This document shows, in pieces, positions 52,271 through 60,767 of a stretch of 64,000 nt of DNA. Source of the DNA: G963555815 sp965249615 [NCBI: bacterium] (GTDB lineage: Bacteria > UBA8248 > JACPRG01). Position numbers and translations under genes: made by a program. The notes under the pieces are model-generated. The model ran no database searches and had not been told where the DNA came from. It worked only from the letters and a program-made list of their open reading frames with translations. The stretch lies in contig CBDFMI010000004.1 of the NCBI GenBank assembly GCA_965249615.1, forward strand, positions 62,001 through 126,000. Direction: 5' to 3'. The number at the start of each line of letters is the position of its first letter. Position 1 is the first letter of the stretch.

Positions 52271-53193
52271 GAGGCCTCTCCCACCCAGTGGATCTCGAGC
52301 TCCAGGCGCTCGCCTGCCAAGTCAGCCACCTGCTTCTGGATGGCCTGGATGAGGGTCTCCACATCGGTTGCCGTTGCCCCTGCGCGGTTGATGATGAAAT
52401 TGGCGTGGACGGCTGAAACCTCGGCACCCCCGACTCGGAGGCCCTTCAGCCCTGTCCTCTCAATCAACTCAGCCGCGCCAAAGGCCCCTTTAGGGTTTTT
52501 GAAGACTGAGCCAGCGCTCGGCGAGGAAAGGGGCTGCGTATCCCGCCGTTGCCTGACTCGGCTTCGGATGTCCGCCATGACTTCCTTTCGGGGTCTATCC
52601 CGGAACCGGAGGACCGCCCCGACTAGCGCCCCTATCACAGGGAAGGCGGTCTTTCGATAGCCAAACTCGATGTCCTTGCCCGGGACCAGCCAGAACTTTC
52701 CCTCTCCGTCTATCACGTCCACCGAGACGACGGCGTCTCCGATGAATTCAGTGGCTGTGCCGGCGTTCATGATGAGGGCTCCACCCAGGGTTCCGGGAAC
52801 GCCCGCAAGATATTCGAGCCCGCCGAGACCGCCCTCTGCGGCGCGAAGGAGTACGTCTGAGAGCCGGGCCCCGGCCCCCGCTCGGACCAGGGCTCCCTCT
52901 GATGTCCGAGAGAGGATCTGAATCCCGTCGAACCCGCGTCCCAGGGTGATGACGATCCCGCGGACCCCTCGGTCCGAGACGAGGAGGTTGGTTCCCCCGC
53001 CGATGATGCGGACGGGGATCTGATCTGCATGACCCCTTGAGAGAATTTCCTTAAGGGCCTCCATGTCACGGGGGGTCACCAGGGCCTCGGCCGGTCCCCC
53101 GATCCGATATGAGGTGTGCTCCCCCAAGGGGGCCTCGGTGCGAACCTCGGCGCGAAGTCGTCCGAGCCACTCCATCCAGTCTTTCCGCTCCAA
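52267..53193 (-). CDS. murB: UDP-N-acetylenolpyruvoylglucosamine reductase
   Basis: A 308-residue FAD enzyme making UDP-MurNAc. TSYRIGGPAEALVTPRD is the family opening, IIGGGTNLLVSDRGVRGIVI the FAD-binding PCMH block, GIPGT-like LAGVPGTLGGALIMNAG and the late SAGSVFKNPKG with catalytic Ser, then the Glu-bearing C-terminal block VSAVHANFIINRAGATATDV. The shorter C-terminal domain fits the type II group found outside enterobacteria. It overlaps ftsQ and follows murC by six bases. Confidence 0.96.
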   Translation of the reverse strand: MERKDWMEWLGRLRAEVRTEAPLGEHTSYRIGGPAEALVTPRDMEALKEILSRGHADQIPVRIIGGGTNLLVSDRGVRGIVITLGRGFDGIQILSRTSEGALVRAGAGARLSDVLLRAAEGGLGGLEYLAGVPGTLGGALIMNAGTATEFIGDAVVSVDVIDGEGKFWLVPGKDIEFGYRKTAFPVIGALVGAVLRFRDRPRKEVMADIRSRVRQRRDTQPLSSPSAGSVFKNPKGAFGAAELIERTGLKGLRVGGAEVSAVHANFIINRAGATATDVETLIQAIQKQVADLAGERLELEIHWVGEAS

Positions 53194-53199
53194 GGTCTC

Positions 53200-54651
53200 T
53201 CAGTCCTCCCGTCCGGAGGGGACCGGGTGTTTCTCCTGAAGTCGCTTCAGGAAGACCGGCCCCACTTTTCCTACGTCTCCCGCTCCCAGGGTCAGGACGA
53301 CGTCCCCGGAAGTGGCCTCCTGGAGGAGGTAATCCACGGCCGTCGTCAGGTCCTCTACGAAATCCGCTGGTGTCCGTCCCCGGGCCTGGATGCCCTCGTG
53401 GATCTGGCGGGCGTCGGTGCCCGGGATGGGCGTTTCTCCAGCCGGATAGATCGGGAGGATGGCCACCCGGTCCGCCGCGTCGAAGGCGTCAAAAAAGGTG
53501 GAAAGGAGGAGGCGGGTCCGGGAATAGCGGTGGGGCTGAAAAAGGACGAAGAGGCGCTTTTTGGGCCACCTGCTTCGTGCCGCCTCCAGTGTCGCCTGGA
53601 TCTCCTTCGGGTGATGACCGTAGTCATCCAGGACGGCAATCCCGTTGGCCTCCCCCAGTTGTTCGAAGCGGCGTTGAATCCCCGTGAATCCCTTCAGGGC
53701 CCGGCGGATCGCCGGAAACTCGATCTCAAGCTCGGTGCCCACGGCGACGGCCGCCAAGGCGTTCGCCACATTGTGAAGGCCCGAGAGCTGGATTTGGATG
53801 GTCCCCAGGCGTTTTGATCCACGTCCACCCCCGGAGGCCCGACCGGCCACAAACTGTGTTCCCTCTTCCTCGTGGGAGATCTCGCGGGCGGTGTAATCAG
53901 GGTTCCCGGTGAGCCCGTAGGTGACGTGCTTTCGCTCGACCCGAGGGAGAATTTCGCGGATGGCCTGGTCATCAGAGCAGAGGACGGAAAAGCCGTAGAA
54001 GGGGATCTGGTTGATGAACTGAATGAAGGCCTCCTGGATGGCCCCGAAGGTGACGTAGTGGTCCAGATGCTCGGTGTCCAGGTTTGTTACGACGGCGACC
54101 GTGGGGGTGAGGCGGAGGAAGGAGCCGTCGCTCTCGTCGGCCTCGGCGACCAAGTAATCCCCGGTCCCCAGCTTCACGTTGGACCCCAGGCTGTTGACGC
54201 GCCCCCCAATCACTGCGGTGGGGTCCAGCCCTCCTTCGGCCAGCGCAGCCGCGATGAGGGAGGAAGTGGTGGTCTTCCCATGGGCTCCTGCCACGGCCAC
54301 CCCAAATTTCATCCGCATGAGCTCCGCCAGGACCTCGGCCCGAGGGATGACGGGAAGCTTCCGCGCTCTGGCCGATGAGAGCTCGGGATTGGTCTCGGCC
54401 ACCGCTGAGGAGTAGACCACGACATCCACGTCCTGGACGTGGGTCGCGTCATGCCCCTCCATGATCCGAACACCCAGAGAAGAGAGGCGGTTTGTCACAT
54501 CAGTCAGGGCGACGTCCGAACCGCTCACGGTGTACCCCAGATTCAAGAGCACCTCGGCGAGGCCAGACATCCCCATTCCTCCCACGCCCACAAGGTGAAT
54601 GCGGCGCATGCGTCGAAGGAAGGCGTGGCCTTCAACCAGATCTGCGATCAA
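53200..54651 (-). CDS. murC: UDP-N-acetylmuramate--L-alanine ligase
   Basis: A 483-residue Mur ligase adding the first amino acid of the stem peptide. HLVGVGGMGMSGLAEVLLNLGYTVSGSD is the UDP-binding N-terminal motif, GAHGKTTTSSLIAAAL the ATP loop, EADESDGSFL and NLDTEHLDHY the central domain, and DDYGHHPKEIQATLEAAR the C-terminal signature. TTG 54651 follows GAGGAG and overlaps the murG end by 20 bases; ATG 54609 is the alternative and gives the more common N-terminus. Confidence 0.96.
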   Translation of the reverse strand: MIADLVEGHAFLRRMRRIHLVGVGGMGMSGLAEVLLNLGYTVSGSDVALTDVTNRLSSLGVRIMEGHDATHVQDVDVVVYSSAVAETNPELSSARARKLPVIPRAEVLAELMRMKFGVAVAGAHGKTTTSSLIAAALAEGGLDPTAVIGGRVNSLGSNVKLGTGDYLVAEADESDGSFLRLTPTVAVVTNLDTEHLDHYVTFGAIQEAFIQFINQIPFYGFSVLCSDDQAIREILPRVERKHVTYGLTGNPDYTAREISHEEEGTQFVAGRASGGGRGSKRLGTIQIQLSGLHNVANALAAVAVGTELEIEFPAIRRALKGFTGIQRRFEQLGEANGIAVLDDYGHHPKEIQATLEAARSRWPKKRLFVLFQPHRYSRTRLLLSTFFDAFDAADRVAILPIYPAGETPIPGTDARQIHEGIQARGRTPADFVEDLTTAVDYLLQEATSGDVVLTLGAGDVGKVGPVFLKRLQEKHPVPSGRED

Positions 54652-55750
54652 GCTCCGGCTCCTCTGACTTCCTCCGAGTCACGCTGAAGAGGAGGTCGAC
54701 GATGTGCTGAGAGGCCCCCGGTTTGGAAAGAGACCGGCTGGCCCGGGCCATTTCCTGAAGCCTCGCGGGATCGGATCCTAGAGAGAGGACGGTCTCCGCC
54801 AGTCGGCCCTGCAACTCCTTCTGGGGGATTAAGAAGGCTGCTCCCCCCTGGGACAAGTAGCTGGCATTCATGAACTGATGGAAGCCCGCTTTGGATGGCA
54901 GGGGAACCAGGATGGCCGGGCAGCCTGCCGCCGCCAGCTCCGAGACCGTCAGCGCGCCCCCCCGCGCCAGGACCAAATGCGCCCGCCGATAGGTGTTGGC
55001 CATGTCCCGGATGAAGGAGGAGACCTCGGCCTCTATCCCCCATTTCGCATAGGCCTCCTTGAGCCGCCCGAGGTCGTCCTCGCCCGTGATGTGGATGATG
55101 CGAGGGGGAGGCTGAGCCTTGGACCAGCTGGGGAGGGCCTGAAGGACCGCCTCGTTGATGGCCCTCGCCCCTTGGCTCCCACCCAAGATAAGGAGTGTGA
55201 AAGCGTCTTGCCCTGGGGGGTTTGTCTCGGCCAGGCGCTCGATCTCCCGTCGGATGGGGTTTCCTGTGAAGAGGGGTTTTCCAGGGGGGAAATATTCCTC
55301 TCCTCCCGGCAGGCCAAGGGCGATCCGGGACGCCATCCGGCTCAGGAACCGGTTGGCGGCCCCCGGGCAGGCGTTTGGCTCCATCAGGACAATGGGCCGT
55401 CGAAAGAGCCAGGAGGCGATTACCACGGGGGTGCTGGCGTACCCACCCGTACCCAGGACCACATCGGGATAAAAAGCCCTGAAAATGGCGAGGGCTTGCA
55501 GTCCGCCCCACCCAAGCCTCAGGAGGGATCGCAGTTTTTGCCACAGCGACACCCCTTTCAGACCTCCCGCGAAGATGAGGCGATGAGGGAGACCCGATTC
55601 CTCGAGGATACGGATATCCAAGGGTCGTCGCGCGCCGACGAGAAGGACCTCCCCCTCGGGGACGCGCGAAAGCCATTCTCGCGCCACCGCAATGGCCGGA
55701 AAGAGATGGCCCCCCGTACCGCCGCCTCCGATTAGAAGCCGCATCTGCAC
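54632..55750 (-). CDS. murG: UDP-GlcNAc transferase MurG
   Basis: A 372-residue GT28 glycosyltransferase that converts lipid I to lipid II on the inner face of the membrane. LLIGGGGTGGHLFPAIAVA is the N-terminal glycine-rich motif, GTGGYAS and EPNACPGAANRFLSRMA are acceptor-side motifs, LLILGGSQGARAIN the linker, and ARGGALTVSELAAAGCPAILVPLP the UDP-GlcNAc-binding block. Follows ftsW by nine bases. An alternative frame of similar length on the same strand is a GC-rich shadow. Confidence 0.97.
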   Translation of the reverse strand: MQMRLLIGGGGTGGHLFPAIAVAREWLSRVPEGEVLLVGARRPLDIRILEESGLPHRLIFAGGLKGVSLWQKLRSLLRLGWGGLQALAIFRAFYPDVVLGTGGYASTPVVIASWLFRRPIVLMEPNACPGAANRFLSRMASRIALGLPGGEEYFPPGKPLFTGNPIRREIERLAETNPPGQDAFTLLILGGSQGARAINEAVLQALPSWSKAQPPPRIIHITGEDDLGRLKEAYAKWGIEAEVSSFIRDMANTYRRAHLVLARGGALTVSELAAAGCPAILVPLPSKAGFHQFMNASYLSQGGAAFLIPQKELQGRLAETVLSLGSDPARLQEMARASRSLSKPGASQHIVDLLFSVTRRKSEEPELDRRSG

Positions 55751-55759
55751 CTCTTCGGT

Positions 55760-56863
55760 TCATCTCGCCCGTTCATCCCCTTTTCCTCCCGCAATGCTGA
55801 GGAGGATTCCCACACTCGCCAGGGACACGAGGAGGGCTGAGCCCCCTGTGCTGATAAAGGGGAGGGGGAGTCCCTTGGTGGGGAGGAGGCCTACGGCGAC
55901 CGCGAGATGGATGAGCGTCTGGGTCCCCAGGAGGCTTGTCAGCCCTGCAGCCAGAAGGGCCCCAAAGGAGTTGTCGCATCGAAACGCCACCCGGGCCCCC
56001 CGGAAGATGAGAAGGCCAAAGAGGAACATCAGGCCCAGGGCCCCGAGGTATCCCAGCTCCTCTCCCACGACGGAGAAGATGAAATCCGTATGGGGTTCGG
56101 GGAGGAAAAGAAGTTTGGCTTTTCCCTGGGCCAAGCCCAACCCTGTCCAGCTCCCCTGGCCCAGCGAGAGATAAGACTGGATCAACTGAAACCCCGACCC
56201 CTGGGGATCTCCCCAAGGGTCCAAAAAGGTGGTGAGGCGAAGCCTCCGGTATCCGGCCGAAAGGATGAAGCCGAAAAGCGCCGGGAAGATAACCCCCGCC
56301 GTCCCCAGCAGGTGAAGGGGCCGTACCCCTCCCACATAAAGGAGGACGCAGGCGACAGACACCATCAAGAGTCCCGTCCCGATGTCGGGCTGAAGGAGAA
56401 CGGGGATTGTGAGGGCCCCAACCCCGAGGGCGGCTGGCAGAAAGTGAGCCTTGAAAGTCTTTTCCTGTTTTCCTGAGAGAAAACGGGCCAGGAAGAGGAT
56501 CATGGCGATCTTGGCGAACTCCGCCGGCTGAACCGAAAGGGGGCCCCAGCGAAACCACCGCCTGGCACCGCCCACCTCTCTTCCGATCCCGGGCACTAAA
56601 ACGGCAATGAGGGACAGCAGGCTGAGGGCGCAGAGGGGATAGGCCAAAAGACGCCACCTGTCATAGTCCATCCCCATCAGGACAAGCCCCCCCAGGAGAC
56701 CTACAGTCCCGAAGAGGATCTGGCGCTTTCCGAAATAGGACGGGTCGCCAAAACGCTCGAGGCCCACGACGGCGCTGGCGCTGTAGACCATCACGATCCC
56801 CATCCCTAGAAGGATGACCGTCGTTCCCAACAGCCAGGGGTCGGAGACCCGAAGGGCCCTCAT
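55760..56863 (-). CDS. ftsW: Lipid II polymerase FtsW (SEDS family)
   Basis: A 367-residue SEDS glycosyltransferase with about ten membrane helices. VYSASAVVGLERFGDPSYFGKRQ, RRWFRWGPLSVQPAEFAKIAMILFLA, the catalytic-Asp region LLQPDIGTGLLMV, FHQVQSY-like GFQLIQSYLSLGQGSWTGLGLAQGKAKLLFLPEPHTDFIFSVVGEELG, and GLLPTKGLPLPFISTGGSAL are all highly typical. The start ATGA overlaps the murD stop. Works with FtsI, encoded at the right edge. Confidence 0.97.
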   Translation of the reverse strand: MRALRVSDPWLLGTTVILLGMGIVMVYSASAVVGLERFGDPSYFGKRQILFGTVGLLGGLVLMGMDYDRWRLLAYPLCALSLLSLIAVLVPGIGREVGGARRWFRWGPLSVQPAEFAKIAMILFLARFLSGKQEKTFKAHFLPAALGVGALTIPVLLQPDIGTGLLMVSVACVLLYVGGVRPLHLLGTAGVIFPALFGFILSAGYRRLRLTTFLDPWGDPQGSGFQLIQSYLSLGQGSWTGLGLAQGKAKLLFLPEPHTDFIFSVVGEELGYLGALGLMFLFGLLIFRGARVAFRCDNSFGALLAAGLTSLLGTQTLIHLAVAVGLLPTKGLPLPFISTGGSALLVSLASVGILLSIAGGKGDERAR

Positions 56864-58245
56864 GAGGGAAGCGCCTCCACCAGACGGATGAACTCATTTC
56901 CCCGGTCCTCATAGTCCACAAACATGTCGAAGCTGGCGCAGGCCGGCGAGAGGAGAACGACGTCCCCAGGCGAGGCGTCGTCAGCCGCCATCTGAACCGC
57001 CTCGGCCAGATTCTTGGCCTCTTCACATTGCGTCAGCCCTGCAAAGGCGGATCTGAACCGGTCGCGGGCCTCCCCGATGAGGATGAGGCGTTTGACCCGG
57101 TCCTGGACGAGCGGCCGAAGGGGGGTGAGATCGCTCCCCTTGTCGCGCCCCCCGGCGATCAGGACGATGGGCGAATCGAAGCTCTCTAGGGACTTTTGGG
57201 CCGCCCCCACGTTGGTCCCCTTAGAGTCGTTGAAGTAGCGAACACCCCGCCGCTCGCGTACCCACTGGAGGCGATGAGGCAAGGGTCGAAAGGCCCGGAT
57301 GGCTTCGCCCATCACCACGGGGGAGATCTCTAGGGCCCCGCCCACGGCGATGGCCGCTAGGACATTTTCGAGATTGTGAAGACCGGCGAGTGGAAGCTCG
57401 TCCCGACGGCAAACGTGGGTCGCCTCCGCCCCGAAAGAGAGGAAAAGGTTTTCATCCTGAAGGAAGGCCCCTCGCTCGACAGTTTGGGTTCGGCTGAAAA
57501 GGAGGGTCTGTCCCCTGGCATCTCGGCCGAGGTCCAGGACCAAAGGGTCGTCGGCGTTCAGGACCACAAGATCCGTCTGTTCCTGACGTGCGAAGATGCG
57601 CCGTTTCCAGGAGAGATAGTCCTCCAGGGTCGGGTGGCGGTCCAGGTGGTCTGCAGTGATATTGGTGAGAAGGGCGACATGGGGCCTGAAGGTCTCCACC
57701 CATTCGAGTTGAAAGCTGCTCACCTCGACCACCATGAAGTCGGCCGACGGCTCCTCATCGATGGCCCCGATGAAGGGGGAGCCGATATTGCCCACCCCGG
57801 GCGCCCGAAAGCCTCCGGCCTCCAGGAGGGCGCTCACGAGCTGAACCGTCGTCGTCTTTCCATTGGTCCCTGTGACGGCGATGACGGGAACAGGGCAGAA
57901 GCGGAAGGCGAGTTCGACCTCGCTCCAGACGGGCACCCCCGCGCCAAGTGCTCGAAGGATCATGGGGTGATCTCTTGAAATGCCCGGGCTCACCACGAGA
58001 CCGTCGGCGGATTCAAAGATCTCTTCAGGGTGTCCCCCCAGGGCCCGCTCGACCTCTTTAGGAAGTCTCGCCAGGACCTCAGCAAGCTCGTCCTCCCCGC
58101 GAAGGTCTGTCACGGTCACCTTCGCCCCCCGGGAGGCGAGGAAGCGGGCCGCGGCCGCCCCCGTGCGGGCGAGGCCCATGACCGTAAAACGCCTGTCTCG
58201 AAGGTCCACTGTTTTGGCCGCCTGGGGCATTGTCAAAACCTTCAT
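56860..58245 (-). CDS. murD: UDP-N-acetylmuramoylalanine--D-glutamate ligase
   Basis: A 461-residue Mur ligase adding D-glutamate. FTVMGLARTGAAAARFLASRGAKVTVTD (N-terminal UDP-binding), SPGISRDHPMI, VTGTNGKTTTVQLVSALL (ATP loop), VEVSSFQLE, NITADHLDRH and NDSKGTNVGAAQKSLESF (C-terminal) are standard. ATG 58245 overlaps the mraY stop by four bases. The frame stays open upstream through mraY, but those residues are shadow sequence. Confidence 0.97.
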   Translation of the reverse strand: MKVLTMPQAAKTVDLRDRRFTVMGLARTGAAAARFLASRGAKVTVTDLRGEDELAEVLARLPKEVERALGGHPEEIFESADGLVVSPGISRDHPMILRALGAGVPVWSEVELAFRFCPVPVIAVTGTNGKTTTVQLVSALLEAGGFRAPGVGNIGSPFIGAIDEEPSADFMVVEVSSFQLEWVETFRPHVALLTNITADHLDRHPTLEDYLSWKRRIFARQEQTDLVVLNADDPLVLDLGRDARGQTLLFSRTQTVERGAFLQDENLFLSFGAEATHVCRRDELPLAGLHNLENVLAAIAVGGALEISPVVMGEAIRAFRPLPHRLQWVRERRGVRYFNDSKGTNVGAAQKSLESFDSPIVLIAGGRDKGSDLTPLRPLVQDRVKRLILIGEARDRFRSAFAGLTQCEEAKNLAEAVQMAADDASPGDVVLLSPACASFDMFVDYEDRGNEFIRLVEALPS

Positions 58246-59327
58246 CGCAACTTGAGGGTGCTTAGACTGAGAAGGGCCAGGATGATGGCCACGATGAGAA
58301 ATCGCACCATCACCTTGGGTTCCTCCCAGCCCTTCATCTCGAAGTGGTGGTGGATGGGGGCCATGCGGAAGATCCGCCGGCCTGTCAGACGATAAGACGC
58401 GACTTGCAGGAGCACCGAGACGGCCTCCAGGACGAAGAGCCCACCGGCAATGAGGAGGGCGAACTCCTGCCTGGCGATGACGGCCACTGTCCCCAGTGCC
58501 CCGCCGAGGGCCAGGGCGCCTACGTCGCCCATGAAGATCTGGGCGGGGTAGGCGTTGAACCACAGGAAACCCAGGCTCGCCCCCAGCATGGCGCCGCAGA
58601 AGATGGCGAGCTCCCCGGCCCCCCTCACGTGAGTGATTTGGAGATAGCCGGAGAAGACGGCGTTGCCCGCTAAATAGGAGAAGATGACAAAGGCGAGGGC
58701 TGCGATCATGAAAGGACCTATGGCAAGACCGTCAAGGCCGTCCGTCAGATTGACGGCGTTTGAGGTCCCCGCAACCACAAGCAGGACGAAGGGAAGATAG
58801 CCCCAGCTGAGGTAGGGGAAGACCCCTTTAAAGAAAGGGACGGCCAGGCGGCCGCTGGCCTCAGGGTTGATGGGGTCAAAGAACATGAAAAAAGCGACCC
58901 CCAACCCGACTATCAACTGCCCGCTCAGCTTCTGGTAAGCCCGAAGTCCCTTCCCCTGGTTTCGGAAGATTTTTAGATAGTCGTCGACGAATCCGATGAT
59001 TCCAAAACCCAGCGTCGCGAGAAGGGCCACCCAGATGTAGCTGTTTCCCAGGTCGGCCCAAAGGAGGGTAGGGATGACGAGGGCCACGATGATGAGAAGG
59101 CCGCCCATGGTCGGCGTCCCCTTCTTGACCTGGTGGCGGTCGGGGACATCCTCGTGGATCCTCTGGCCAATCTGATGCGCACTCAGCTTTCGGATAAGCC
59201 AAGGACCAAGGAGTAGGCTGATCAGGAGGCCCGTCAGGGTGGCAGCGGCGGTTCGAAGGGTGATGAACCGAAAGAGGTTGAAGAAGATGTGAGATTCCCG
59301 AAGGGGAGTGAGAAGAAGATATAGCAT
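58242..59327 (-). CDS. mraY: Phospho-MurNAc-pentapeptide-transferase
   Basis: A 361-residue, ten-helix membrane enzyme that transfers phospho-MurNAc-pentapeptide to undecaprenyl phosphate, forming lipid I. Family marks: FRFITLRTAAATLTGL, KKGTPTMGGLLII, GFVDDYLKI (Asp pair of the active site), NAVNLTDGLDGLA, FMGDVGALALGGALG and HHHFEMKGW (final His motif IHHHFEMKGWEEPKVMVRF). Overlaps murF at one base and murD at four. Confidence 0.98.
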   Translation of the reverse strand: MLYLLLTPLRESHIFFNLFRFITLRTAAATLTGLLISLLLGPWLIRKLSAHQIGQRIHEDVPDRHQVKKGTPTMGGLLIIVALVIPTLLWADLGNSYIWVALLATLGFGIIGFVDDYLKIFRNQGKGLRAYQKLSGQLIVGLGVAFFMFFDPINPEASGRLAVPFFKGVFPYLSWGYLPFVLLVVAGTSNAVNLTDGLDGLAIGPFMIAALAFVIFSYLAGNAVFSGYLQITHVRGAGELAIFCGAMLGASLGFLWFNAYPAQIFMGDVGALALGGALGTVAVIARQEFALLIAGGLFVLEAVSVLLQVASYRLTGRRIFRMAPIHHHFEMKGWEEPKVMVRFLIVAIILALLSLSTLKLR

Positions 59328-60766
59328 TAGCTGTCCAGCCCCTCCAGGATCCGCTCCATGGCCATCCCCCGCGACCCTTTCACGAGGACCCAGTCTCCCT
59401 TGCGCAGGTTGCGCCTCAGCCAGCGTGACGCCCTGGCAGGGGCGTCACAGCGGATGATTCGGCGTCCCCCCATCCCCCGCCTTAGAGCCTCGTCGGCGAT
59501 GAAGAGGGCCTGATCCCCCAGGACCAGAAGGTAATCGACTCCGTAGGTCTTCTTGCTTCCTGGCAGGCCCGCCGGCACTCTCGCCATGGCCGCAACGGTC
59601 GCTCCCAGAGTGCGGTGAGCGTCCGCCCCCCGCCTCCCGAGCTCCAGCATGTCGCCGAGAATGACGATGGACCGCCCGCCGTTTCGAAGCGTTGAAAAAG
59701 TTTCGAGAGCGACCTTCACCGAACGGGGGTTGGCGTTATAGGCGTCGTCCACCCAGTGAACCCCGTTGGCGAGTCGGCGCACCTGCATCCGTCCCTTCGG
59801 GGGTTTGAGGCCGCTCAGTCCTTCCGCAATGGCGTCGACAGGGAGCCCGATGGCGCGACCCACCGCGGCCGCCGCCAGGGCGTTGAGGACATTGTGCTCG
59901 CCAAGGGGCCGGATGCGAAGGCGACGTGTCTCCCCCGCCGTCCGAAGGGTGAAGGCCATGCCACGCTTTCCTAAGGATTTCAGTTCGGCCGCCTGAACCT
60001 CGACCTTGGCGCCCCGGCCGAACAAGATCACTTTCCCCCCTTTGGTCCGAAAGCGTTTTGCCAAGCGCAGGCAGTGGTTATCCTCTCCATTCGTGACCAA
60101 CATTCCCCGGCCGCCCATGACCTTCACCATCTCACCCTTGGCCTCCCGGATCGCGCTCACGGACCCCAGGTGGGCCAGGTGGACGGGGCTGACATTGGTG
60201 AGGACGCCCACCCTTGGCCTTGCGATCTCCGTGAGTCGGTGGATCTCGCCCGGCCTGTTCATCCCCATCTCCACCACGACGGCTTCATGTTCCCTTCCCA
60301 GGTGAAAGAGAGAGAGGGGGAGGCCGATGAGATTGTTTAGGTTCCCCGGAGATTTTAGGACGCGAAGGCGGGTCCCGAGGACCGCCGCCGCCATCTCCTT
60401 CGTCGTCGTCTTGCCGCTGCTTCCCGTCACGGCCACGAGAGGGACAGAGAAGCGCCGGCGGTGGAAGGCTGCAAGGTCGCCCAGGGCCTGAGTGGTGTCA
60501 CGAACTTGGATGAGAGAGACCCTCTTTTTCCCCTTCCAGGGGGAATGCCAGCCGGGGCCGACCAGGATTCCCCCGCAACCCCGCGTCAAGGCCTCGGGGA
60601 TAAATTGGTGGGCGTCGTGCTTTTGGCCCACGATGGGGATAAAGAGCTGGCCCGGAAGGACAGTCCTGGAGTCAGTGGAGACGCCCTTCAGGCGGGCGTT
60701 TTGGGGGCCTGAGAGGAGCTTGCCCCTGGTGGCCGAGACCACCTCGCTCACTCGAAAAATGGCCAC
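59327..60766 (-). CDS. murF: UDP-MurNAc-tripeptide--D-alanyl-D-alanine ligase
   Basis: A 479-residue Mur ligase adding D-Ala-D-Ala. GVSTDSRTVLPGQLFIPI (N-terminal), VTGSSGKTTTKEMAAAVL (ATP loop), NLNNLIGLPLSL, VEMGMNRPGEIHRLTEIARP, TNVSPVHLAHLGS, and WVDDAYNANPRSVKVALETF (C-terminal) are present. The C-terminal half carries a somewhat long basic insert (PAGLPGSKKTYGVDYLLV). Located between murE and mraY, two bases after murE. Confidence 0.96.
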   Translation of the reverse strand: MAIFRVSEVVSATRGKLLSGPQNARLKGVSTDSRTVLPGQLFIPIVGQKHDAHQFIPEALTRGCGGILVGPGWHSPWKGKKRVSLIQVRDTTQALGDLAAFHRRRFSVPLVAVTGSSGKTTTKEMAAAVLGTRLRVLKSPGNLNNLIGLPLSLFHLGREHEAVVVEMGMNRPGEIHRLTEIARPRVGVLTNVSPVHLAHLGSVSAIREAKGEMVKVMGGRGMLVTNGEDNHCLRLAKRFRTKGGKVILFGRGAKVEVQAAELKSLGKRGMAFTLRTAGETRRLRIRPLGEHNVLNALAAAAVGRAIGLPVDAIAEGLSGLKPPKGRMQVRRLANGVHWVDDAYNANPRSVKVALETFSTLRNGGRSIVILGDMLELGRRGADAHRTLGATVAAMARVPAGLPGSKKTYGVDYLLVLGDQALFIADEALRRGMGGRRIIRCDAPARASRWLRRNLRKGDWVLVKGSRGMAMERILEGLDS

Positions 60767-60767
60767 C

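Noticed and set aside
54648-55763. 371-residue open frame on the minus strand, as long as murG
   Set aside because: It lies one frame off murG over its full length, is rich in Gly, Arg and Pro without any family motif, and murG has all its motifs.
58246-58563. N-terminal extension of murD inside mraY
   Set aside because: Pro/Arg/Gly-rich shadow of mraY; ATG 58245 gives the normal murD start with a four-base overlap.
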